From: Alistipes sp.
GTDB lineage: Bacteria; Bacteroidota; Bacteroidia; Bacteroidales; Rikenellaceae
Direction: 5' to 3'
DNA: 7,718 nucleotides
Assembly (NCBI GenBank): GCA_017628595.1
Contig: JAGBYV010000179.1
Location: 1 to 7,718, forward strand
Shown piece by piece: positions 1 to 6,595 of this stretch. Below the pieces are notes generated by a model. It searched no databases. It saw only the letters and a list, made by a program, of their open reading frames with translations, and was not told where the DNA came from. The stretch's first letter is position 1. Each line of letters begins with the position of its first letter. Position numbers and translations under genes: made by a program.

Positions 1-13
1 ATTATATTACTGG

Positions 14-50
14 AAGGCCCACACCCCTTTGGGGAGTGGGTCTTTTTTTT
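14..50 (+). terminator. Intrinsic terminator of a gene left of the window
   Basis: A 12-position stem (16-27 with 31-42) closes on a TTT loop. It has one A-A mismatch and one G-T wobble, can be extended by two A-T pairs, and runs straight into eight T residues (43-50). The T run follows the stem on the plus strand only, so it should end a plus-strand transcript entering from the left. That unseen gene would be convergent with the EF-G-like gene at 300-2462. Confidence 0.8.
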
Positions 51-57
51 GTGCAAA

Positions 58-178
58 ACCACATAGAGTGGTAAATTTCTCGTTGCGCTCGGTTTGAAAT
101 GCTCACATACCTCAAGTATGCTCCGCCTTCAAGCCCTTCGCGCGCCTAAAATTTCTTCACTCTCTGTGATTTTGTGGT
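58..178. repeat. Long imperfect inverted repeat, intergenic
   Basis: The two halves of this 121-bp stretch match as imperfect inverted repeats around CTCAA (111-115). Matching blocks from outside in are ACCACA/TGTGGT (58-63, 173-178), AGAGTG/CACTCT, AAATTT/AAATTT, CG-rich blocks, TTGAA/TTCAA and CATAC/GTATG (106-110, 116-120). The right arm is longer by roughly ten bases. No open reading frame or T run belongs to it. It lies between two terminators, outside both transcription units. It could be a dispersed intergenic repeat or the remnant of a miniature element; no target-site duplication is evident. Confidence 0.5.
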
Positions 179-230
179 AGTGTATTAGGTGCTCTAAAAG
201 TTATTTATAACAATATCTCCCCTGCGCCAA

Positions 231-261
231 TAAAAACGCCCCACCTTTTTGGGGTGGGGCG
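231..261 (-). terminator. fusA2: Intrinsic terminator of the EF-G-like gene
   Basis: A perfect 9-bp GC-rich stem (237-245 with 253-261) around a 7-nt loop is followed on the minus strand by TTTTTA (236-231). It starts about 38 nt after the stop codon at 300-302. There is no T run on the plus-strand side, so it serves the minus-strand gene. Confidence 0.88.
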
Positions 262-299
262 CACTATCTTAAGCCCGAAGGCTATAGTTTGCTACGGGA

Positions 300-2462
300 T
301 TAATCCTCGTCGGTGTCGGTGTAAGCCTTCAACAACTTATCCTGTACATCGGCAGGCACCTGCTCGTACGATGCGAACTGCATTGTGTATGTAGCAGCAC
401 CTGATGTGAGCGATGACAACGATGTTGAGTAACGATACAACTCTGACAGAGGCACGCGAGCATTCAGACGGTCGAAGCCCTTGTCTGACTCCATACCCAT
501 GATCATCGCGCGGCGGTTCTGCAGGTCACTCATCACGGCACCCATATACTCGCTCGGAGTCAAAACCTCCACAGCGTAGATAGGCTCCATAATCTTCGGA
601 CCAGCGTTGCGGAACGCATCCTTAAATGCGTTACGAGCTGCCAGCTTGAACGAGATCTCGTTTGAATCTACGGGGTGCATCTTACCGTCGTAGCATACCA
701 CGCGGATGTCGCGAGCGTAAGAACCTGTAAGCGGACCCTCGTCCATCTTCTCCATGATACCCTTCAGGATAGCAGGCATGAAGCGTGCGTCGATAGCACC
801 ACCAACGATTGAGTTGTAGAACTGCAACTTGCCGCCCCAATCCAGGTCGTACTCCTCCTTACCCTTGATATTTACGGTAACCTCCTTGCCACCGATCTTG
901 TACTTGGTAGGCTCGGGCATACCCTCGTAGTAGGGCTCGATAACGATGTGTACCTCACCAAACTGACCAGCACCACCTGACTGCTTCTTGTGGCGGTAGT
1001 CGGCCTGTGCCACCTTTGTGATTGTCTCACGATAGGGGATCTTCGGTGCGAAGTACTCGATCTCGAGTTTATTGTCGTTCGCAAGACGTGTCTTCACAAT
1101 GTTGAGGTGATGCTCACCCTGACCCTGAATGATGGTCTGCTTAAGCTCCTTAGAGTACTCAACAAGGATAGTGGGATCCTCGTACTTCAAATCGTTCAGG
1201 AGCTTGCCCAGCTTCTCCTCATCACCCTGCTCCTTAGCCTTCACGGCTGCGCGGTAGCGAGGCTCGGGGAATACGATAGGCTCAACCTTAACGTGTGCAC
1301 CGGCAGCTGCCAATGTATCGTTGGTGCGAGTGCCCTTCAACTTAACGGTGCAACCGATGTCACCTGCTGAGAGCTCAGTAACCTTGATACGGTTCTTACC
1401 AGCCACAGCGAAGAGCTGTGAGAGCTTCTCCTTGTTGCCTGTACGGCTGTTCACCAACTCCTGACCCTCGGTGATCTTACCACGTACTACGCGGAAATAG
1501 GTGATCTCACCGATGTGCTGCTCGATCTGGCTCTTGAATACGAATACTACAGCGGGCTGAGTCTCGTCAGCTACGAGCTCCTCACCCTCGATAGATACGA
1601 ACTTGGGAGCTGTTGTAGGAGTAGTCGGGCCGGGAGCAACGTTGATGATGAACTCCATCAAACGCTTTGTACCGATGTCGCGCTTACCTGAGCAGCAGAA
1701 GATAGGCATAACCTCGCGGTTAGCAACGCCGAGCTTCAAACCTGAGCGGATATCGTCCTGTGTGAGGGCGCCCTTCTCGAAGTAGAGCTCCATCAAAGCA
1801 TCGTCATATACTGCAGCAGCCTCCGAGAGCTCCTGGTTCAATGCCTGAGCGTAGTCCATCTGATCCTCGGGAATCTCCAACTCCTCGCGAGTACCGTTCT
1901 CGTCGGTGAAGCGGTACATCTTCATCATAAGCACGTCGATGAATGCGTTGAAGCCTGCACCAACCTCTACGGGATACTGCACGATCACGGGCTTTACCGA
2001 TGAAGCTGCGCGGATACCCTCCACTGTTGCGTCGAAGTTAGCCTTATCGCCATCGAGCTGGTTGATAACACCAATCAAAGGCTTATTGAGGATGCGAGCG
2101 TAACGAGCCTGAATCTCGTTACCTACCTCCCAACCATTCTGTGCGTTCATTACCATGATACCTACGTCACCTACCTTGAAGGCAGAGAAGAGGTTGCCGC
2201 AGAAATCGTCTGAACCGGGACAGTCAATGATGTTGAGCTTGCGGCCCATAAACTCGGTGAAAAGGGTTGTCGAGTAGATCGAGCGTTTGTACTCGTGCTC
2301 GATATCGGTGTTATCCGAAAGCGTGTTGCACGCCTCGATACTACCCCTGCGGTCGATAACTTTACCCTCATAAGCCATCGCTTCGGCAAGGGTAGTTTTT
2401 CCCGTGCCGGGCGCGCCAATAAGAACGATGTTCTTAATCTCTTTTGCTGAATAATTTTTCAT
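300..2462 (-). CDS. fusA2: EF-G paralog of EF-G2 type (translation elongation factor)
   Basis: This 720-residue protein has full EF-G architecture: GTP-binding domain with insert (about 1-285), domain II (290-395), domain III (400-475), domain IV (480-610) and domain V (615-705). It should act on the ribosome, moving tRNA and mRNA during elongation. The P-loop GAPGTGKT (16-23) and NQLD (134-137) are present. G3 reads DCPGSDDF (80-87), so the catalytic His of DxPGHxDF is Ser84 (codon TCA at 2211-2213). The switch-I RGIT motif is also altered (RSIYST, 60-65). Domain IV keeps the tip His (H596 in YDGKMHPVDS) but has about 26 more residues than E. coli EF-G between P510 and G554. In Bacteroides thetaiotaomicron an EF-G2 supports translocation without GTP hydrolysis, and a 26-residue unique region is responsible. 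Orthology is my inference. The gene appears monocistronic, with its own promoter and terminators on both sides. It is not canonical FusA, which would keep the His. Confidence 0.93.
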   Translation of the reverse strand: MKNYSAKEIKNIVLIGAPGTGKTTLAEAMAYEGKVIDRRGSIEACNTLSDNTDIEHEYKRSIYSTTLFTEFMGRKLNIIDCPGSDDFCGNLFSAFKVGDVGIMVMNAQNGWEVGNEIQARYARILNKPLIGVINQLDGDKANFDATVEGIRAASSVKPVIVQYPVEVGAGFNAFIDVLMMKMYRFTDENGTREELEIPEDQMDYAQALNQELSEAAAVYDDALMELYFEKGALTQDDIRSGLKLGVANREVMPIFCCSGKRDIGTKRLMEFIINVAPGPTTPTTAPKFVSIEGEELVADETQPAVVFVFKSQIEQHIGEITYFRVVRGKITEGQELVNSRTGNKEKLSQLFAVAGKNRIKVTELSAGDIGCTVKLKGTRTNDTLAAAGAHVKVEPIVFPEPRYRAAVKAKEQGDEEKLGKLLNDLKYEDPTILVEYSKELKQTIIQGQGEHHLNIVKTRLANDNKLEIEYFAPKIPYRETITKVAQADYRHKKQSGGAGQFGEVHIVIEPYYEGMPEPTKYKIGGKEVTVNIKGKEEYDLDWGGKLQFYNSIVGGAIDARFMPAILKGIMEKMDEGPLTGSYARDIRVVCYDGKMHPVDSNEISFKLAARNAFKDAFRNAGPKIMEPIYAVEVLTPSEYMGAVMSDLQNRRAMIMGMESDKGFDRLNARVPLSELYRYSTSLSSLTSGAATYTMQFASYEQVPADVQDKLLKAYTDTDED

Positions 2463-2515
2463 ATTCGTGAAGTTTTATAGGTTTTACTTTTAAGTAGGTT
2501 TCTGTTTTGCTACTC

Positions 2516-2540
2516 CGCGCAGCGGCTTTTCGCTTGCGCG
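2516..2540 (-). promoter_or_regulatory. GC-rich hairpin in the EF-G2 leader
   Basis: Positions 2516-2521 pair with 2535-2540 (CGCGCA/TGCGCG). After a one-base bulge, 2522-2524 pair with 2531-2533, closing a 6-nt loop. This gives 9 bp in an otherwise AT-rich leader, and no T run follows it, so it is not a terminator. If transcription starts near 2544, the hairpin sits within a few bases of the mRNA 5' end. It could protect the message or control it; the function is unknown. Confidence 0.45.
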
Positions 2541-2549
2541 TTCATTTCA

Positions 2550-2580
2550 TAAAGTTACGAAGATTTTTTTAATCTCCAAT
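2550..2580 (-). promoter_or_regulatory. Probable Bacteroidota-type promoter of the EF-G2 gene
   Basis: Read on the minus strand, ATTG (2580-2577) is followed after 19 nt by TAACTTTA (2557-2550). The Bacteroidota housekeeping consensus is TTTG-N19-21-TAnnTTTG, so each box differs at one base. The predicted start near 2544 gives a leader of roughly 80 nt. This is the best match between the peptidase terminator and the EF-G2 start. Confidence 0.5.
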
Positions 2581-2588
2581 ATCCTTTA

Positions 2589-2600
2589 GCAAAAAATTGC
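2589..2600. promoter_or_regulatory. Small dyad upstream of the EF-G2 promoter (possible operator)
   Basis: GCAA-AAAA-TTGC is a dyad with 4-bp arms whose centre lies about 15 bp upstream of the -33 box, near -50 from the predicted start. That is a plausible place for an activator. In B. thetaiotaomicron the EF-G2 gene is activated by the carbohydrate utilisation regulator Cur, but I cannot tell whether this dyad resembles a Cur site. Such a short A-rich dyad could also be chance. Confidence 0.25.
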
Positions 2601-2665
2601 CCTCTTTGACCTAATAAATAAAATTTTGCCCCTTCCTGCGCCCTGTTTTTAATAATTCCAGACAC

Positions 2666-2700
2666 GAAAAAAACCGACACCACCCATTGGTAGTGCCGGT
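2666..2700 (-). terminator. Intrinsic terminator of the M28 peptidase gene
   Basis: A 12-bp stem (2700-2689 with 2684-2673, 4-nt loop) is followed on the minus strand by seven T residues (2673-2667). Two positions pair as G-U only when read as minus-strand RNA and become mismatches on the plus strand, which confirms the orientation. It begins 37 nt after the peptidase stop codon and insulates the EF-G2 gene from readthrough. Confidence 0.92.
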
Positions 2701-2737
2701 CAATTGCGGCGCGCTATGCGCTTATATTACATATTTA

Positions 2738-4255
2738 TTACTTATACACCTCGTTGCGGGGGAGCAGTGTAGGCAGGTTAGCTGTACCCAGCGCCATAAT
2801 TGCCAAAGCTGTTGCAGCCTGCTCCTGATACTCGGGGATACTCTTATTATAAATATCGCGATCGGTGTGCCAGATCTCCTGATACTGGAAGTTGTAACCC
2901 GAGGGGTCGGTCTCTGACATCTGCAGGGCGGGAATACCCTCAACCATAAACGATGTAGAGTCGTTACCACCTGTCTGTGTGGGCTTCGCACGAGGCTCTA
3001 ACTTTCTAACCGTAAAGTTGTAGTCGGGGTAGAGCTCCTGAATGGGCTTTGCGATCTCCTCATACTCATCCACAAGTGATGCAGGTGCCGAGAAGGCTGT
3101 GTATGCCAACGGACCACCGTCACGGTTGAACATATTTGAGATCTTCTCCCACTTATCCTTGTGATCGCGTACCCATGCCAGTGAGCCGAACAAACCAAAC
3201 TCCTCGGCTGCGAAGAAGATGAATACGATCGAACGCTCGGGCTTTGCACCAGAGAGAGCAATCATACGTGCTGCCTCCATCATAGCCGATACACCTGAAC
3301 CGCAATCCACACCACCTGTTGCTACGTCGAATGCATCGAGGTGAGAACCCAGGATAACATACTCGTTAGGCTTCTTTGAGCCCTTGATTGTAGCTACGAT
3401 ATTGTGGTAGGGCACGGGACCCATCGACCAGTAGTTGCGGATATCGAACTCCAGCTCTACGTGGCGACGCTGCTGTGCGAGCTTGTAGATACGCTCAAAC
3501 TGGGCCTCGTCCAGCTTGATGTCGGGCACTGTGGGCAGAGTCTCAAATGTTACCTTACCCTCGTTGAGCATCTTGCGATCGTACAATGTGCGGATGGGCA
3601 CTGTTGTGGGCTGAATGAAACCGAGTACACCTGCCTCGATCATCTCATCGTAGAACAGGGCGGGCATATCGTTCATAGGCTTCGGGCTGTCGGGATTCTG
3701 ACGGTTGTACTGTGCAATCTCAGCATTCTCGGCGATGGCAGCCTTGCGAGCCTCACGAGCCTCGGCGCTATGCTCTAAAGGCCAACCTGTGCTCTTGCTC
3801 TCCATCAACACCCATGCACCCTTCAACGTACCCTTCATGCGGTTGAACTGATCCTGTGTGCGGGGCTCAATAACAACGTGACCGCGCTGCTTGCCCTTTG
3901 TTCCTGCTGTGTATGAGGGTGTGGTGAAGTAGAGAGTCTCAGAGTACTCGCCCATAGCGCGACCCCACCAGCCACCGCGGTTGAATCCTACGGGAACCTC
4001 ACCGGCCTTCTCGAGAGTTACCTCCAGGCCCCAATCCTCCAACTGCTTTACGATCCACGCCTGTGAGTTCTCAAAACCTGCTGAGCCTACCAGGCGTCCA
4101 CCGAAGCGGTTACACAAAACGTCGAGATGCTCCATTACACGGTTGTCCTCGCGCGACATCTCCATAATCTTCTTTACTGCTGCGCTCTGCGCCCATACGC
4201 CGAGCGGCAGGGCCAACATAGCCAAAAGTATAAGTTTCTTCATTGTTCTTCTCAT
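2738..4255 (-). CDS. Secreted M28 family zinc metallopeptidase, carboxypeptidase Q-like
   Basis: This 505-residue exopeptidase is probably periplasmic and should remove amino acids or split dipeptides using two zinc ions. The N-terminus has a signal peptide: KK, then a hydrophobic run (8-20), and a signal peptidase I site VWA-Q after residue 22, leaving N-terminal Gln as is common in Bacteroidota. There is no lipobox Cys. All M28 residues are visible: H305 and D307 (SHLDAFD), D317 (GGVDCGSG), catalytic E351 with ligand E352 (AAEEFG), D379 (NRDGG) and H463 (WHTDRD). The stretch between about 110 and 245 sits where relatives carry a protease-associated insert. A second Met at residue 5 (4241-4243) gives the more typical MKK signal-peptide start and is preceded by GAGAAG, so the true start may be there. 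It lies downstream of the sugar kinase on the same strand, with a hairpin between them. Its substrate cannot be read from sequence. Confidence 0.93.
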   Translation of the reverse strand: MRRTMKKLILLAMLALPLGVWAQSAAVKKIMEMSREDNRVMEHLDVLCNRFGGRLVGSAGFENSQAWIVKQLEDWGLEVTLEKAGEVPVGFNRGGWWGRAMGEYSETLYFTTPSYTAGTKGKQRGHVVIEPRTQDQFNRMKGTLKGAWVLMESKSTGWPLEHSAEAREARKAAIAENAEIAQYNRQNPDSPKPMNDMPALFYDEMIEAGVLGFIQPTTVPIRTLYDRKMLNEGKVTFETLPTVPDIKLDEAQFERIYKLAQQRRHVELEFDIRNYWSMGPVPYHNIVATIKGSKKPNEYVILGSHLDAFDVATGGVDCGSGVSAMMEAARMIALSGAKPERSIVFIFFAAEEFGLFGSLAWVRDHKDKWEKISNMFNRDGGPLAYTAFSAPASLVDEYEEIAKPIQELYPDYNFTVRKLEPRAKPTQTGGNDSTSFMVEGIPALQMSETDPSGYNFQYQEIWHTDRDIYNKSIPEYQEQAATALAIMALGTANLPTLLPRNEVYK

Positions 4256-4263
4256 TAACCTTG

Positions 4264-4306
4264 TTAAAAAAATAGGGGCTGACGAACACCTAAGGTTATC
4301 AGCCCC
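4264..4306 (-). terminator. Terminator or attenuator between sugar kinase and peptidase genes
   Basis: On the minus strand an 8-bp perfect stem (4306-4299 with 4282-4275, TGGGGCTGA-type arm) encloses a 16-nt loop that contains a weak inner ACC/GGT pairing. After TA, seven T residues follow (4272-4266). This is a convincing end for the sugar kinase message. It is unusual in that the T run stops only 10 nt before the first possible peptidase start (4255), so there is no room for a peptidase promoter downstream of the hairpin. Confidence 0.85.
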
Positions 4307-4326
4307 AATACCTTATAATAATAAGA

Positions 4327-4339
4327 ATTGTCAGACAAT
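4327..4339. repeat. Perfect 13-nt palindrome after the sugar kinase gene
   Basis: ATTGTC-A-GACAAT is a perfect inverted repeat with 6-bp arms and a single central base. It lies 8 nt past the kinase stop codon and upstream of the terminator hairpin. It could be an operator for the peptidase gene; a one-base centre makes it a poor RNA hairpin. Its significance is uncertain. Confidence 0.4.
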
Positions 4340-4346
4340 CACTATA

Positions 4347-5354
4347 TTACATCAACTTCTGCCAGATAAGAGCTGATGAGCCAAGGATAGCTGCGTTCTT
4401 ACCCTCGATACCTGAAGGCAGGAGCTTCACCTTGTTCTTGAAAGTACCCATCATGTTCTCCTCCATATACCACTTGGTAGGCTCGAAGATGTACTTGCCA
4501 GCCTTAGCCAAACCGCCGAAGAGGATGATAGCCTCGGGTGATGTAGAAGCAACCAGGTCAGCCAATGACTTACCCAATACCTCGCCAGTGAAACGGAATG
4601 CCTCGAGTGCGATAGCGTCGCCCTTGTCAGCAGCCTTTGACAACATTACAGCCTCGAAGTTAGAGAAAGGAATCTCGCGCAACTCGCTGTCGTTGTTCAT
4701 CTTTGCCATAAGCTCAAATGCAGTACGCTTGATACCTGTTGCAGATGCATAAGCCTCCAAGCAACCCTTGCGACCGCAACCACACTCACGACCAGTAGCA
4801 CGGCTGTCAACCATCACGTGGCCATACTCACCAGCGAAACCGTCGTGACCGTAGATCATCTCACCGTTGCTAACGATACCTGAGCCAAGACCTGTACCCA
4901 AAGTGATAACAACATAATCCTTCATACCCTTAGCGTTACCGAATACGCCCTCGCCGATAGCAGCTGCGTTAGCGTCGTTGGTGATAGCCACCTCTACGCC
5001 GGGGAATGAAGCCTTGATATCGTCCACGAAGTGGAACATACGGCGGCTGTCATCGGGATTGGGCTCGTCGTCACGGAACTTCCACAAGTTTGCGGGAGCC
5101 TCGATCATACCGGTGTGGTAGTTAGCGTTGGGAGCACCGATACCGATACCAACCAACTCAAAATCAAATGATACGCTATCGATGAGCGAGTGCATAGCAT
5201 CGCACAAAGCCTTCACGTAGTTCTCGTAGTCGTCAAACTTCTTGTACTTCTCGGTTGAGATTACTGACTCACAGAATACGGTACCCTCCTCATCTACAAG
5301 ACCAAACGCAGTGTTTGTTCCGCCGATGTCGATACCCATAGCCAATTTTTTCAT
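4347..5354 (-). CDS. ROK family sugar kinase, probable glucokinase
   Basis: This 335-residue cytoplasmic kinase should use ATP to phosphorylate glucose or a related sugar such as N-acetylglucosamine. The first ATP-binding motif is DIGGTNT (9-15), the second LGTGLGSG (152-159). N126-D127 in TNDANAA supplies the catalytic Asp. The ROK sugar and zinc site is E176-Y-G-H179 followed by C191, C193 and C198 (CGCGRKGC), then E200. LFGG (278-281) matches the adenosine-side loop. The protein starts directly with the ATPase fold and lacks the N-terminal helix-turn-helix of ROK repressors, so it is an enzyme rather than a regulator. Bacteroides fragilis RokA is a comparable broad-specificity ROK hexokinase; the exact sugar here cannot be assigned. 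The gene is divergent from the prenyl synthase gene, has a very good promoter upstream (5492-5523), and is followed by a terminator 41 nt after its stop. Confidence 0.94.
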   Translation of the reverse strand: MKKLAMGIDIGGTNTAFGLVDEEGTVFCESVISTEKYKKFDDYENYVKALCDAMHSLIDSVSFDFELVGIGIGAPNANYHTGMIEAPANLWKFRDDEPNPDDSRRMFHFVDDIKASFPGVEVAITNDANAAAIGEGVFGNAKGMKDYVVITLGTGLGSGIVSNGEMIYGHDGFAGEYGHVMVDSRATGRECGCGRKGCLEAYASATGIKRTAFELMAKMNNDSELREIPFSNFEAVMLSKAADKGDAIALEAFRFTGEVLGKSLADLVASTSPEAIILFGGLAKAGKYIFEPTKWYMEENMMGTFKNKVKLLPSGIEGKNAAILGSSALIWQKLM

Positions 5355-5491
5355 AATGTTTTGGTAGTTTATTGGTTAAATTGTTAAAATAAAGATTCAT
5401 TAACAAATGCACATTCGTCTCAAACGGGTTGCAAGCTGTGTGATTTATCTCAGAATCAGACTTTGCTCCTCGCCTAATATAAATGTTTGGT

Positions 5492-5523
5492 CAAAGTTAA
5501 GTATAAAATTCTTTTTCTTCAAA
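5492..5523 (-). promoter_or_regulatory. Bacteroidota-type promoter of the sugar kinase gene
   Basis: On the minus strand TTTG (5523-5520) is followed after exactly 20 nt by TAACTTTG (5499-5492). Both boxes match the Bacteroidota consensus perfectly. The predicted start near 5486 leaves an untranslated leader of about 130 nt before the ATG at 5354. I found no strong hairpin or T run in that leader. Confidence 0.8.
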
Positions 5524-5531
5524 CTTTTTCT

Positions 5532-5539
5532 TAATTTTG
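5532..5539 (+). promoter_or_regulatory. Probable -7 box of the prenyl synthase operon
   Basis: TAATTTTG matches TAnnTTTG perfectly and lies 33 nt before the ATG at 5573, so the leader would be about 28 nt. No good TTTG is found 19-21 nt upstream, where the sequence is T-rich (two copies of CTTTTTCTT at 5511-5519 and 5524-5532). The position overlaps the kinase promoter on the other strand. Confidence 0.55.
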
Positions 5540-5572
5540 GGGCATCAACATTAAAAAACCAGCATTCTTGAG

Positions 5573-6547
5573 ATGAAAAACAATGACCAAATCCTGAATC
5601 TGTTTGAGAACTATCTGGCGCAGATGCAATTTCCCGAAGAGCCCGAATTGCTCTACAAGCCTATTCTCTATTCAATGTCGGGTGGAGGCAAGCGCATCCG
5701 TCCCACGCTGCTGATGCTTGCGTGCGAAGCCTTTGGTGGCGATGTGCAGCAGGCTCTGCCGGCAGCTGCCGCTGTGGAGATGTTCCACAACTTCACGCTC
5801 CTGCACGACGATATTATGGACAATGCCGAGGTTCGTCGTGGCAAACCGTCGGTATATGCCTCGTGGGGCGACAATGTGGCTATCCTCTCGGGTGATGCAA
5901 TGATGATATATTCATATCGCCTGTTGAGCGATGTGCCCGCCGACAAGCTGGCGCGTATTATGGAGATCTTCACCACTACCGCTTTGCAGGTGTGCGAGGG
6001 TCAGCAGTACGATATGGACTTCGAGAGCCTGCAGAAGGTGTCGGTTGTGGAGTATATGCGTATGATCGAGCTCAAGACCTCGGTTCTGCTCGCTGGTGCT
6101 GCCGCCATCGGTGCTGTGCTGGGCGAGGCCTCGGATGAGGATTGCCGTCAGATCTACCGCTATGCGCTGGAGCTGGGTCTGGCTTTCCAGTTGCAGGACG
6201 ACCTGCTCGATAGCTATGGCACACAGGAGGAGCTGGGCAAGCGTATCGGAGGCGATATTCTGGAGGGCAAGAAGACCTGCCTTATGCTCAACGCCATGAG
6301 CCGTGCTACTGAGGAGGATCGCGAGGTGTTGCGCACAACACATCTGGATGCGTCGCTGAGCGAGGAGCAGAAGATCGAGCGCGTGAAGACTATCTACGAC
6401 AAGTATGATATTCCTCACCTGATCAATCAGCAGATTTCGCTTCGCTTCGACCGCGCACTCTCGATTCTCGACTCGCTGGCAATACCCGCCGAGCGCACCG
6501 AGCATCTGCGTGTATTTGCCCAGAACCTGATGGGCAGAAAGAAGTAA
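5573..6547 (+). CDS. Trans-polyprenyl (isoprenyl) diphosphate synthase
   Basis: This 324-residue soluble enzyme condenses isopentenyl diphosphate with an allylic diphosphate to extend an isoprenoid chain. Conserved parts are GGGKRIRP (37-44, diphosphate binding), the first Asp-rich motif DDIMD (79-83) followed by RRGKPS (88-93), KTS (168-170), and the second Asp-rich motif DDLLD (209-213) with GGDILEGKKT after it (226-235). Length and motif order are normal. Phe74, five residues before the first Asp motif, is bulky where E. coli octaprenyl synthase IspB has Ala. This suggests a shorter product such as C15-C20. The motif lacks the two-residue insertion typical of bacterial IspA (DDxxxxD), so the chain length stays open and I give no symbol. 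The ATG at 5573 is the first in frame and lacks a Shine-Dalgarno sequence. It is divergent from the kinase and probably cotranscribed with the U32 gene 48 nt downstream. Confidence 0.94.
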   Translation: MKNNDQILNLFENYLAQMQFPEEPELLYKPILYSMSGGGKRIRPTLLMLACEAFGGDVQQALPAAAAVEMFHNFTLLHDDIMDNAEVRRGKPSVYASWGDNVAILSGDAMMIYSYRLLSDVPADKLARIMEIFTTTALQVCEGQQYDMDFESLQKVSVVEYMRMIELKTSVLLAGAAAIGAVLGEASDEDCRQIYRYALELGLAFQLQDDLLDSYGTQEELGKRIGGDILEGKKTCLMLNAMSRATEEDREVLRTTHLDASLSEEQKIERVKTIYDKYDIPHLINQQISLRFDRALSILDSLAIPAERTEHLRVFAQNLMGRKK

Positions 6548-6595
6548 CCCGCCGAGTGACCCTGAGGGTTGCCGTTGGCGAATTATGCAAGGAAA

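Noticed and set aside
990..1370. A 126-codon plus-strand open frame inside the EF-G2 gene, and other short frames there.
   Set aside because: They are fully embedded in an unambiguous EF-G coding region and show no recognisable domain or start signal.
300..2462. Possibility that the EF-G-like gene is a tetracycline ribosomal protection protein (TetQ-like).
   Set aside because: The Tet proteins keep DxPGHxDF and other canonical GTPase motifs. This protein has the EF-G2-like Ser substitution, a domain IV insert and the EF-G tip sequence with His596.
3404..3778. A 124-codon plus-strand frame opposite the M28 peptidase.
   Set aside because: It is antisense to the zinc-ligand region of an intact peptidase and its translation looks like no known family.
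3981..4376. A 131-codon plus-strand frame across the peptidase start, the intergenic gap and the kinase end.
   Set aside because: It covers the ends of two real minus-strand genes and their terminator, and has no recognisable protein features.
4347..5354. Possibility that the ROK protein is a transcriptional repressor.
   Set aside because: There is no N-terminal helix-turn-helix. The ATP motif begins at residue 9 and all catalytic residues are present.
5355..5486. Possible riboswitch in the 130-nt kinase leader.
   Set aside because: I saw no strong stems, terminator or known riboswitch core in it; length alone is not evidence.
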